7,682 bases of DNA from Acidobacteriota bacterium (GTDB lineage Bacteria; Acidobacteriota; Terriglobia; Terriglobales; Acidobacteriaceae): positions 1 to 7,682 of the forward strand of contig JAJXXN010000333.1 of NCBI GenBank assembly GCA_021781075.1. Direction: 5' to 3'. Every line of letters starts with the position of its first letter. Within the stretch, counting starts at the first letter, position 1. Shown one piece after another: positions 1 through 5,679 of the stretch. Below the pieces are notes generated by a model. It saw only the letters and a list, made by a program, of their open reading frames with translations, was not told the DNA's origin and searched no databases. The translations under genes and the position numbers were made by a program.

Positions 1-670
1 GCAGGGGATCAGCGTGCACATCGGTTCGCAGATACGGCAGGCGAAGCCGTTTGGCGATGCGGTGCGGCGCGTGGTGAGCCTGGCGGAAGAGCTGCGGCGC
101 GAGGGGATTTTGTTGCGGTTGATTGATGCCGGCGGCGGGCTGGGGATTGATTATCACCGCGGCAAGTTCAATGCGGCGGCAAAGGCCAATGAGTATGCAC
201 GCGAGTTGAAGCGCGCGCTGGGCGGGTTCAAAGGCAAGCTGCTGATTGAGCCGGGGCGGTTTATTGTGGCGCAGGCGGGAGCGCTGTTGGCGCGCGTGTT
301 GTATGTGAAGAAGAACGGGCGCAAGAGTTTTGTGATTTTGGACGCGGCCATGAATGATTTGATCCGACCGGCGCTTTACCAGGCATACCACGAGATCGTG
401 CCGGTATTCCCGCGGAAGGGCAGGGCCATGACGGCGGACATTGTGGGCCCGGTCTGCGAGACGGGGGATTTTTTTGCCCGCGACCGGAGGATTGCGCCTG
501 TTGAGCCGGGGGACTTGGTGGCGATTCTTGACGCCGGGGCCTATGGAATGAGCCAGGCGTCGAATTACAACTCGCGGCCGAGGGCGGCCGAGGTGATGGT
601 CGCCGGCAAGACAGTGAAGGTGGTGCGGCGCAGGGAGACAGTTGAGGAGCTTTTTCAGCAGGAAGTTTGA
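1..670 (+). CDS. lysA: Diaminopimelate decarboxylase, C-terminal part (5' end outside window)
   Basis: This PLP enzyme removes CO2 from meso-diaminopimelate to make L-lysine, the last step of lysine synthesis in the cytoplasm. The frame is open from base 2 with no start, so about the first half of the gene lies upstream; the GTG at 14 is an internal valine of the HIGSQ motif. Counting from that codon, visible family motifs are HIGSQI (2-7), the phosphate-binding Gly-rich loop DAGGGLGIDY (38-47), EPGR (79-82), the catalytic GPVCETGD (145-152, Cys148) that acts across the dimer interface, and DAGAYG (173-178), which contributes to PLP and substrate contacts. The C-terminal RRRETVEEL is also typical of the family. 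Fold-III ornithine or arginine decarboxylases share the motifs, but the CET(S)GD box and C-terminus fit LysA best. The next gene starts 42 bases downstream on the same strand, so they may be co-transcribed. Confidence 0.94.
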   Translation, partial: QGISVHIGSQIRQAKPFGDAVRRVVSLAEELRREGILLRLIDAGGGLGIDYHRGKFNAAAKANEYARELKRALGGFKGKLLIEPGRFIVAQAGALLARVLYVKKNGRKSFVILDAAMNDLIRPALYQAYHEIVPVFPRKGRAMTADIVGPVCETGDFFARDRRIAPVEPGDLVAILDAGAYGMSQASNYNSRPRAAEVMVAGKTVKVVRRRETVEELFQQEV

Positions 671-699
671 GGCGCGGGCAAGGTTGGTCATTTGATCTC

Positions 700-704
700 A
701 GGGG
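700..704 (+). promoter_or_regulatory. Ribosome binding site of the carboxylesterase
   Basis: AGGGG lies 8 bases before ATG 713 and 11 before ATG 716. It decides against the upstream TTG at 692, which would place this purine run inside the coding sequence. Confidence 0.55.
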
Positions 705-712
705 TTGGTGGC

Positions 713-2269
713 ATGATGAAAAAATTTGGCGCAGGTTTTGTGCTGGCGCTGTGCGTGCTGGTTTCGACGGCGGTGCTTGCCGAGGATGGTTTGACGGTCT
801 GGACCGCGCAAGGCGTGGCGCACGGCAAGACAATCAACAACGGCAGGGTGAAGGCGTTTCTGGGCCTGCCCTATGCGGCGCCGCCGGTCGGTGAACTGCG
901 CTGGCGCGCCCCGGAGCCGGCGGCCCACTGGAAGGGTGTGCGCGAGGCGACAGAGTTTGGCGCACGCTGCGCGCAGAACCAGCTTTTCCCGGATATGCGC
1001 TTTCAGGACGCGGGCCCAAGCGAGGATTGCCTTTTTTTGAATGTGTATGCGCCCGCGGACGCGACGGCCGCAAGCAAACTGCCGGTGATGTTCTGGATCC
1101 ACGGCGGCGGTTATGAGAGTGGGGCAAGCTCGGAGCCGCGTCACAACGGGGATTTTTTGCCGTTGAAGGGCGTGGTGCTGGTTACGATCAACTACCGGCT
1201 GGGCGTCTTCGGATTCTTGGCCTCGGAGTCGCTGGCGAAGGAACAGGGCGGCACGGCGGGAAATTACGGGCTGATGGACATGATTGCGGCGCTGCATTGG
1301 ACGCGCGACAACATTGCGGCATTCGGCGGCAACCCGGAGAACGTAACCATCTTCGGCGAGAGCGCGGGCTCGTTTGCGGTGAGCACGTTGATGGCATCGC
1401 CCGAGGCGAAGGGTTTGTTTGAGAAGGCAATTGGAGAGAGTGGCGGGGCCTTCAGCGGCGCATTGAGCGTGGACAAGGCGGCCATGCAGGAAAAAAAGGA
1501 TGAGCAGTGGGTGCAGTCGCTGGGGGTGAAGTCGCTGGCCGAGTTGCGGGCAATGCCGGTGGATGCGTTGCTGAAGGCGGCCAAGGACCGCAAGGGCGGG
1601 TTTGATGTGGTGATTGACGGCAAGGTTTTGACGGAGAGCGTGGAGAAGAGCTATGCGGATGGCCGCCAGGCGCATCTCCCGCTGCTGGCAGGATGGAACC
1701 GCGACGAGGGCAGCTTTTTTGCTGCCGGTGTGACCGCGGAGAAATTCAGGGCGAATGCGGGGGAGCTGTACAAGGAAAACGCGCCGGAGTTTTTGAAACT
1801 GTACCCGGCGGCAAATGATGCGGAGGCGTTGCGTTCGGCGGTGGATTTTGGCGGCGACATGTTCATTGCATTTTCAACCTGGAAGTGGATTGAAGCGCAA
1901 CGCAAGACGGGCGAGGCGCCGGTCTATCGCTACCACTTTGAACTGGCCGCACCGGTAAGCAAGTTTGTGAAGGTTCCCGCGGCCTTCCACTCGGATGAAA
2001 TTGAATATGTTTTCGGCACGCTCGACACGCGCGAGGGGGCGGTGTGGCGGCCTGAAGACCGCAAGCTGAGCGAAGAGATGATGGGCTATTGGACAAACTT
2101 TGCGCGCACCGGCGACCCGAATGGCGCGGGACTGCCGGAGTGGCCAAGGTATGGGGCGGGGGATGAGATTATCCACCTGGACGAGAAGATCAGCGCAGGC
2201 GCGGACCCGTACAAGGCGCGGTATGAGTTTTTGATGAAGTATGGGTTGCCGAAGTTTGGCGGCGATTGA
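713..2269 (+). CDS. Secreted type-B carboxylesterase (para-nitrobenzyl esterase-like)
   Basis: This is an alpha/beta-hydrolase predicted to cleave carboxylic esters outside the cytoplasm; its natural substrate cannot be read from sequence. The 518-residue length is normal for the family. Residues 1-23 form a signal peptide (MMKK, hydrophobic core, VLA before EDG). Motifs in order: FLGLPYAAPPVGELRW (49-64), EDCLFLNVYAP (104-114, signature 2), the oxyanion-hole HGGG (130-133) and FGESAG (214-219) with nucleophile Ser217. The other triad residues are probably Glu332 in NRDEG and His426 in AFHSDE. Cys86 and Cys106 match the disulfide conserved in cholinesterase-type proteins. I chose ATG 713 because AGGGG at 700-704 lies 8 bases upstream and the signal peptide begins there. 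The in-frame TTG at 692 would add seven residues with no Shine-Dalgarno; ATG 716 is also possible. The gene ends 6 bases from the stop of the convergent gene, with no terminator visible between. Confidence 0.93.
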   Translation: MMKKFGAGFVLALCVLVSTAVLAEDGLTVWTAQGVAHGKTINNGRVKAFLGLPYAAPPVGELRWRAPEPAAHWKGVREATEFGARCAQNQLFPDMRFQDAGPSEDCLFLNVYAPADATAASKLPVMFWIHGGGYESGASSEPRHNGDFLPLKGVVLVTINYRLGVFGFLASESLAKEQGGTAGNYGLMDMIAALHWTRDNIAAFGGNPENVTIFGESAGSFAVSTLMASPEAKGLFEKAIGESGGAFSGALSVDKAAMQEKKDEQWVQSLGVKSLAELRAMPVDALLKAAKDRKGGFDVVIDGKVLTESVEKSYADGRQAHLPLLAGWNRDEGSFFAAGVTAEKFRANAGELYKENAPEFLKLYPAANDAEALRSAVDFGGDMFIAFSTWKWIEAQRKTGEAPVYRYHFELAAPVSKFVKVPAAFHSDEIEYVFGTLDTREGAVWRPEDRKLSEEMMGYWTNFARTGDPNGAGLPEWPRYGAGDEIIHLDEKISAGADPYKARYEFLMKYGLPKFGGD

Positions 2270-2275
2270 TGAGTG

Positions 2276-2767
2276 CTATTGGCGGATGCCGGAAGCCTGA
2301 ACGAAGCCATCAGTCAGGGGCGTTTCGGGTTCGGCTGGAGGTTGCGCCGCGGATGAGACGAAGTTGGAGCCGTTGGCGTTGACGGCTTTGGAGTAGTCGG
2401 GGCCAAGGCCAAGTTTGATGAGCGCGCGCGAGTCGGGCATGAGCTTGGTTTGCCAGTTGTTGTCAGCCTGATATTTTTGCATGGCGGCAACGGTGGTTGA
2501 GTCCCACTGGCCGTTTGGCTCGGTCTTGAGGTAGTGAGCCTTGAATAGCGCGGCTTGGATCTGGCTGACCCGATCCGGGTCGATGGCCTGCTGGCCGCGC
2601 GGTTTGCGGCTGTGGCGTTTTTTGCCCTTGGACGTTTTTGAGCCCCCCGAGTGCGCGGCGCGGTGCGAGGAGGATGCTTTTGCGGAGCTGGAAGGCGCGG
2701 CAGAGAGCGTGGCCGGCACGGAAGTGACCAGCAGGATGAGGGCCGCGGCGATGAGTTGACGGTTCAG
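2276..2767 (-). CDS. Small secreted peptidoglycan-binding (PG_binding_1) protein, probable CTG start
   Basis: This is a predicted exported protein of 163 residues with one PG_binding_1-type domain and no catalytic domain, so it probably binds the cell wall or targets a partner. From the proposed start: a signal peptide at 1-24 (MNRQ, then a hydrophobic core, cleavage near LSAA), and a Ser/Ala/Lys/Arg-rich linker at 25-60 (SKTSKGKKRHSRKPRG). The domain follows at about 62-122, with the helix DRVSQIQAALFKAHYL, the NGQWDSTTVAAMQKYQ signature and LIKLGLGP at its end. A Pro/Glu tail at 140-163 follows. The frame is open up to 2977, but that extension overlaps htrA and a terminator and lies upstream of the predicted promoter. 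AAGGAG (2776-2781) sits 8 bases before CTG 2767 and only 2 bases before the in-frame TTG 2773. No ATG or GTG gives an intact signal peptide. The domain call is firm; the exact start is inferred. Confidence 0.85.
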   Translation of the reverse strand: MNRQLIAAALILLVTSVPATLSAAPSSSAKASSSHRAAHSGGSKTSKGKKRHSRKPRGQQAIDPDRVSQIQAALFKAHYLKTEPNGQWDSTTVAAMQKYQADNNWQTKLMPDSRALIKLGLGPDYSKAVNANGSNFVSSAAQPPAEPETPLTDGFVQASGIRQ

Positions 2768-2775
2768 GTGCAATT

Positions 2776-2781
2776 CTCCTT
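2776..2781 (-). promoter_or_regulatory. Ribosome binding site AAGGAG that decides the start of the PG-binding gene
   Basis: This is a perfect Shine-Dalgarno core on the minus strand. Eight bases separate it from CTG 2767-2765 and two separate it from TTG 2773-2771. The usual 5-9 base window favours CTG. Confidence 0.7.
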
Positions 2782-2791
2782 GCAGAGTTAC

Positions 2792-2820
2792 AGTATAAGA
2801 ATTCTCAGGCAAAGCGGCAA
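2792..2820 (-). promoter_or_regulatory. Sigma70-type promoter of the PG-binding gene
   Basis: On the minus strand TTGCCG (2820-2815, 4 of 6 to TTGACA) is separated by exactly 17 bases from TATACT (2797-2792, 5 of 6 to TATAAT). The expected transcription start is near 2785. That leaves a very short leader of about 18 bases, containing the AAGGAG site, before the proposed CTG start. The promoter lies just after the predicted htrA terminator, so the small gene is probably transcribed independently of htrA. Confidence 0.7.
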
Positions 2821-2866
2821 ACTTCTTTAGCGCAAATTCGGCAGAAAGTATCGATTTGATACAGGG

Positions 2867-2903
2867 AACAAAATGGCGGAGCAGGTGGTGAACCAGCTCC
2901 GCC
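2867..2903 (-). terminator. Intrinsic terminator of htrA
   Basis: On the minus strand GGCGGAGC (2903-2896) pairs perfectly with GCTCCGCC (2882-2875). Three further pairs (TGG with CCA, 2895-2893 and 2888-2886) can form inside the loop. The stem is followed by ATTTTGTT (2874-2867). It lies 18 bases after the htrA stop codon and before the next gene's promoter, the expected position for a Rho-independent terminator. Confidence 0.75.
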
Positions 2904-2921
2904 GGGTAATTGTTGGGCGGA

Positions 2922-4550
2922 TTATTGGAGCGAGCCGCCGATGTAGTTTGTGCCGCCCTGCGGGCTGTGCGGGTCAATCACCTCGAAGACAACGTCATCT
3001 CCGGATTTCAACTTGCTGACGATGGCATTGTAGGCGCCCTTGTTGGGGGTGGGCTGGCGGTTGATGCGGGTGATGACCAGCCCGGGCTGAAGGCCCTGCA
3101 GGTCAGCGAAGGAGCCAGCACGGACCGACTGAATGGAGACGCCGCTGACTTGGAGCTTGTCGGACGTGGCTTGCGGTAGGTCGCGGACAACGAGGCCGAG
3201 TTTTGCCTCGCCGGGCTCGGCCTGGTCCTGCGGCGCATTGTCATTCTGCGCTACCTGGTCGTTGCTGAATATCTTGTTGCGGTCGCCGATGGTGACGGTG
3301 GTGGTTTGCTCCTTGCCGTCGCGCAGGAAGCCGATGCGCGCGCTGGAGCCGGGGCGGCGATTGGCGATGTCATTGACGAGGTCGTCGCCGTCCTTGATGT
3401 TGCGGCCATCGACACTGACGATGATGTCGCCAGTCTTGAGGCCTGCTTTTTCAGCCGGCGCGCCGGGGGTGACGGTGCTGATGATGACACCGTTCTTGAA
3501 GCCGTACATGCGCCCGACGGCGCTGGAGAGGCCCTCGCGGAACTGGATGCCGATGGAGCCGCGGACGACCTTGTGGCTGGGCCCAATCAGGTCGTTGTAG
3601 ACCTGCACAATGGTGTTGGAGGGCATGGCGAAGCCGATGCCCTGATAGCCGGCCGACTGAGTGTAAATGGCGGTGTTCATGCCAATGACTTCGCCGTTCA
3701 TGTTGAGCAGCGGCCCGCCGGAGTTGCCGGGGTTGATGGCCGCGTCAGTCTGGATGAAGTGCTGGAACTGGCCCTGGGCACCGGGCTCGATGGTGCGGTT
3801 TTTGGCGGAGATGATGCCGGCGGTCACTGTCTGCGAGAGGGCAAAGGGGCTGCCAATGGCCTCGACCCAGTCACCGACGTTGGCTTGGTCGGAGTTGCCA
3901 ATTTTGACCGTGGGCAGCGGGGTGCTCGTGTCGATTTTGATGACGGCAATGTCAGTCGATTTGTCGGTGCCGATGACGCGCGCCGGGCGGCCCTCGTCCT
4001 CATTGTCCGGGTCGGTGGCTAGCTTGACGAAGATTTTGTCGGCTTTTTCAATCACGTGGTTGTTGGTGATGATGTAGCCGTTGGGATCGACGATGAAGCC
4101 GGAGCCGAGGGACTCACGAACCTGGTCATCCTGCCCCTGCATGTCGGGCATTTGCCCGCCGAAGAAGCGGTTGAAGAAATCCTGCAGCCCGCCCTGCTGG
4201 TCGCCCTGGTTGTCCTCGTCATCGCCGGGGTTCTGGGGCATGGGCGTCATTTGGCCGTGGGGGTTGAAGTGGCGCATCTTGTTTTTGCCTTGCTTGGGGA
4301 GCGTCTCGGTGTTGATGTTGACCACGGCGGGGCCGACGGCCTTGGCGATACGGACGAAATCATTTTCAGGCAGCTTGGAATTGACGATGGTGAGCGGCTT
4401 GGCGTCGCTGGTGTTGTTCTGCTGCTGGGCGCTGCCGTGCACGCCATGTGCGGCATAGGAGCCGAAAACGATAGCCAGAGTGAAGGTTCCAAGGATAGTA
4501 AAGGCCGACGCGAGGCGGCGGCTTTTCAGTCTTGCCAACAAAGATTTCAT
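2922..4550 (-). CDS. Periplasmic HtrA/DegP/DegQ-family serine protease with two PDZ domains
   Basis: This ATP-independent protease/chaperone degrades or refolds damaged envelope proteins. From ATG 4550 it has 542 residues. A basic N-terminus (KSLLARLKSRR) is followed by one hydrophobic segment at about 13-36, a signal peptide or anchor. Conserved VGPAVVNI (72-79) opens the protease domain, and a long Q/N/D/G-rich insert fills about 85-145. The triad is His165 in TNNHVI, Asp200 in STDIAV and Ser277 in GNSGGP. PDZ1 spans about 330-425 (GVIISTVTPGAPAEKAGLKTGD) and PDZ2 about 448-535 (SVRAGSFADLQGLQPG). An in-frame ATG at 4568 adds MRLKEN but has no Shine-Dalgarno. GAGGT lies 11 bases before ATG 4550, so I prefer the shorter form with moderate confidence. 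A terminator follows at 2867-2903. I cannot tell DegP from DegQ or MucD, so I give no symbol. Confidence 0.96.
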   Translation of the reverse strand: MKSLLARLKSRRLASAFTILGTFTLAIVFGSYAAHGVHGSAQQQNNTSDAKPLTIVNSKLPENDFVRIAKAVGPAVVNINTETLPKQGKNKMRHFNPHGQMTPMPQNPGDDEDNQGDQQGGLQDFFNRFFGGQMPDMQGQDDQVRESLGSGFIVDPNGYIITNNHVIEKADKIFVKLATDPDNEDEGRPARVIGTDKSTDIAVIKIDTSTPLPTVKIGNSDQANVGDWVEAIGSPFALSQTVTAGIISAKNRTIEPGAQGQFQHFIQTDAAINPGNSGGPLLNMNGEVIGMNTAIYTQSAGYQGIGFAMPSNTIVQVYNDLIGPSHKVVRGSIGIQFREGLSSAVGRMYGFKNGVIISTVTPGAPAEKAGLKTGDIIVSVDGRNIKDGDDLVNDIANRRPGSSARIGFLRDGKEQTTTVTIGDRNKIFSNDQVAQNDNAPQDQAEPGEAKLGLVVRDLPQATSDKLQVSGVSIQSVRAGSFADLQGLQPGLVITRINRQPTPNKGAYNAIVSKLKSGDDVVFEVIDPHSPQGGTNYIGGSLQ

Positions 4551-4575
4551 GTTTTCTTTCAACCTCATTTGATTG

Positions 4576-4590
4576 GAGCCGCGGGGGCTC
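4576..4590 (-). promoter_or_regulatory. Small hairpin in the predicted htrA leader
   Basis: GAGCC-5-GGCTC is a perfect 5-bp GC-rich inverted repeat lying between the proposed -10 element and the htrA start codons. It ends 8 bases before ATG 4568 and 26 before ATG 4550. It could affect translation initiation or be a protein site; such short repeats also arise by chance at this GC content. Confidence 0.25.
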
Positions 4591-4613
4591 AGTTAAAAAT
4601 GATCCGCCACACC

Positions 4614-4663
4614 AGTATAGAAGGCGGACTAAAGCGCCGTCCGCATGGCTCAACTGTAGAGCC
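4614..4663 (-). promoter_or_regulatory. Candidate htrA promoter with overlapping inverted repeats
   Basis: On the minus strand a TATACT hexamer (4619-4614) is identical to the -10 of the peptidoglycan-binding gene. The 17-base-spaced -35 position reads GGACGG, a poor sigma70 match, so the promoter may need an activator or another sigma factor. Two inverted repeats lie just upstream: GCGGAC-9-GTCCGC (4624-4644), which covers the -35 position and much of the spacer, and GGCTC-7-GAGCC (4647-4663). The first could instead be a weak terminator hairpin for the upstream transporter gene, since CTTCT follows it on the minus strand. Confidence 0.35.
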
Positions 4664-4685
4664 CCCTGGGTGGAGCTACTCAACT
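4649..4685. repeat. Pair of CTCAACT direct repeats upstream of htrA
   Basis: CTCAACT occurs at 4649-4655 and again at 4679-4685 on the plus strand, 30 bases apart start to start, close to three helical turns. A similar CTCAGTT lies at 4589-4595, on the other side of the -10 element. The spacing would suit a dimeric or multimeric regulator, but no known binding-site family is recognised. Confidence 0.25.
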
Positions 4686-4719
4686 AGACGCAGGGGAAGG
4701 TGAAAGTGTCGCACAGGGC

Positions 4720-5631
4720 TCAGGCTTCGTGGGCGGTGGGCAGGTGGGTTTGGGGGATGAACTCGGTGAGTGCAATGCCGGCGAGTATGAGCAGGGCGCC
4801 AGAGAACTGGCGTGGGCCAAGGTGTTCACCAATAAAGAGATAGGAGGTAATCCAGGCGAAAACCGGCTCCAGGGTCATGATGAGGGCCGTGTGCGTGGGC
4901 GGCAGGATGGTTTGCGCCCAGCTTTGCACCGAGAAGGCCAGGGCTGTGGCGAGGACGGCTGAGATGGCAAGGGCCAGAAAGAGCCGCGGGGTGAAATGAA
5001 CGTGGGGCTTTTCAACAAGGAGGAGGCTGGCAGCAAGAAAAACCGCGCTGAAGCCGACCTGCAATTGCGCCAGTGCCTTGAAGCCGGTCTGTGTGTTGTG
5101 GCTGATGGCAATGCAGTGCAGTGCGAAGCCGAAGGCGCAGCCGAGCGTAAGAATGTCGCCGAGGTTGATGGAGCGGAAGTCGGGCAGCAGGCCCTGGCCG
5201 GCCTGCGTGGTGAGAAAGAGGATGCCGAGAAAGGCGGCAATGGCACCAAGCCAGGCATTCCAGCGCGGTGGGCGGGCGTTGCGTGGGCGCAGGCCGGGCA
5301 GGGCGGAAAGGAGCGGGACGAGCACAACAACAAGGCCCGTGATGAAGGCGGATTTGGAAGGAGTGGTCTTGGAAAGCCCGATGGTCTGGAACTGGTAGCC
5401 GAGGGCGAGAAAAAGCCCGACAAGCGCGCCACCGAGGATTTGCCGGCGGCTGAGGCCATGGAGTGACCCGCGGTAGGCGATGGCAAGGATGAGGATGGCG
5501 AAGAGCATCCTCATCAGGTTGTAGGCGCCCGGAGTGGAGTCGGCGAGCGCGGCTTTGACGATGACGAAGGTTGTGCCCCAGACGGCAACAACAAAGGTCA
5601 TCAGGAGGTAGGCCCGGAAGCGCGCTGGCAT
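4720..5631 (-). CDS. EamA/DMT-superfamily inner-membrane transporter
   Basis: This is a predicted ten-helix permease of the drug/metabolite transporter superfamily (RhaT/YdcZ-like). Members export amino acids, metabolites or drugs, and the substrate cannot be read here. The 303-residue length is normal. The sequence shows two EamA repeats. The first, about 8-142, has the start motif WGTTFVIVK (18-26) and the AFITGLVVVLVPLLSALPG segment (95-113). The second, about 157-290, has TLEPVFAWITSYLFIGEHL (253-271), the characteristic ExP and late Gly-Glu of the family. The N-terminus is basic (MPARFR), giving the cytoplasmic side. No Shine-Dalgarno precedes ATG 5631; instead GATAAT sits exactly where a -10 box would give a transcript starting at the ATG. 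The stop of the amidohydrolase gene is 48 bases upstream, so read-through from that operon is also possible. Confidence 0.95.
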   Translation of the reverse strand: MPARFRAYLLMTFVVAVWGTTFVIVKAALADSTPGAYNLMRMLFAILILAIAYRGSLHGLSRRQILGGALVGLFLALGYQFQTIGLSKTTPSKSAFITGLVVVLVPLLSALPGLRPRNARPPRWNAWLGAIAAFLGILFLTTQAGQGLLPDFRSINLGDILTLGCAFGFALHCIAISHNTQTGFKALAQLQVGFSAVFLAASLLLVEKPHVHFTPRLFLALAISAVLATALAFSVQSWAQTILPPTHTALIMTLEPVFAWITSYLFIGEHLGPRQFSGALLILAGIALTEFIPQTHLPTAHEA

Positions 5632-5637
5632 GGAGAG

Positions 5638-5643
5638 ATTATC
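5638..5643 (-). promoter_or_regulatory. Candidate -10 box giving a leaderless transporter mRNA
   Basis: GATAAT on the minus strand (5 of 6 to TATAAT) is separated by six bases from the A of ATG 5631, which would make that A position +1. No ribosome binding site exists in the gap (CTCTCC). No convincing -35 is seen at 16-18 bases (for example TTCGGC), so the call rests on the hexamer and its position. Confidence 0.35.
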
Positions 5644-5679
5644 GCAGAGCGAATGGGCCCAGCCGAAGTCTTGCGCCTT

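Noticed and set aside
752..763. Possible lipobox in the esterase signal peptide (Cys14)
   Set aside because: The residues before the Cys (LAL) lack the small -1 residue, and the hydrophobic core continues to a normal signal peptidase I site (VLA) at 21-23.
698..1675. 325-codon open frame on the minus strand inside the carboxylesterase gene
   Set aside because: It is antisense to a gene with all catalytic motifs intact. Its product is Arg/His-rich with no recognisable domain and no ribosome binding site; long shadow frames are common at this GC content.
2768..2977. N-terminal extension of the PG-binding frame up to an ATG at 2977
   Set aside because: The extension overlaps the htrA 3' end and runs through the terminator and promoter. 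It would bury the signal peptide internally.
3306..4022. 238-codon plus-strand open frame inside htrA
   Set aside because: Its Asp/Val/Ala/Gly-rich composition is the reverse reading of HtrA codons. It has no domain, and htrA is unambiguous on the other strand.
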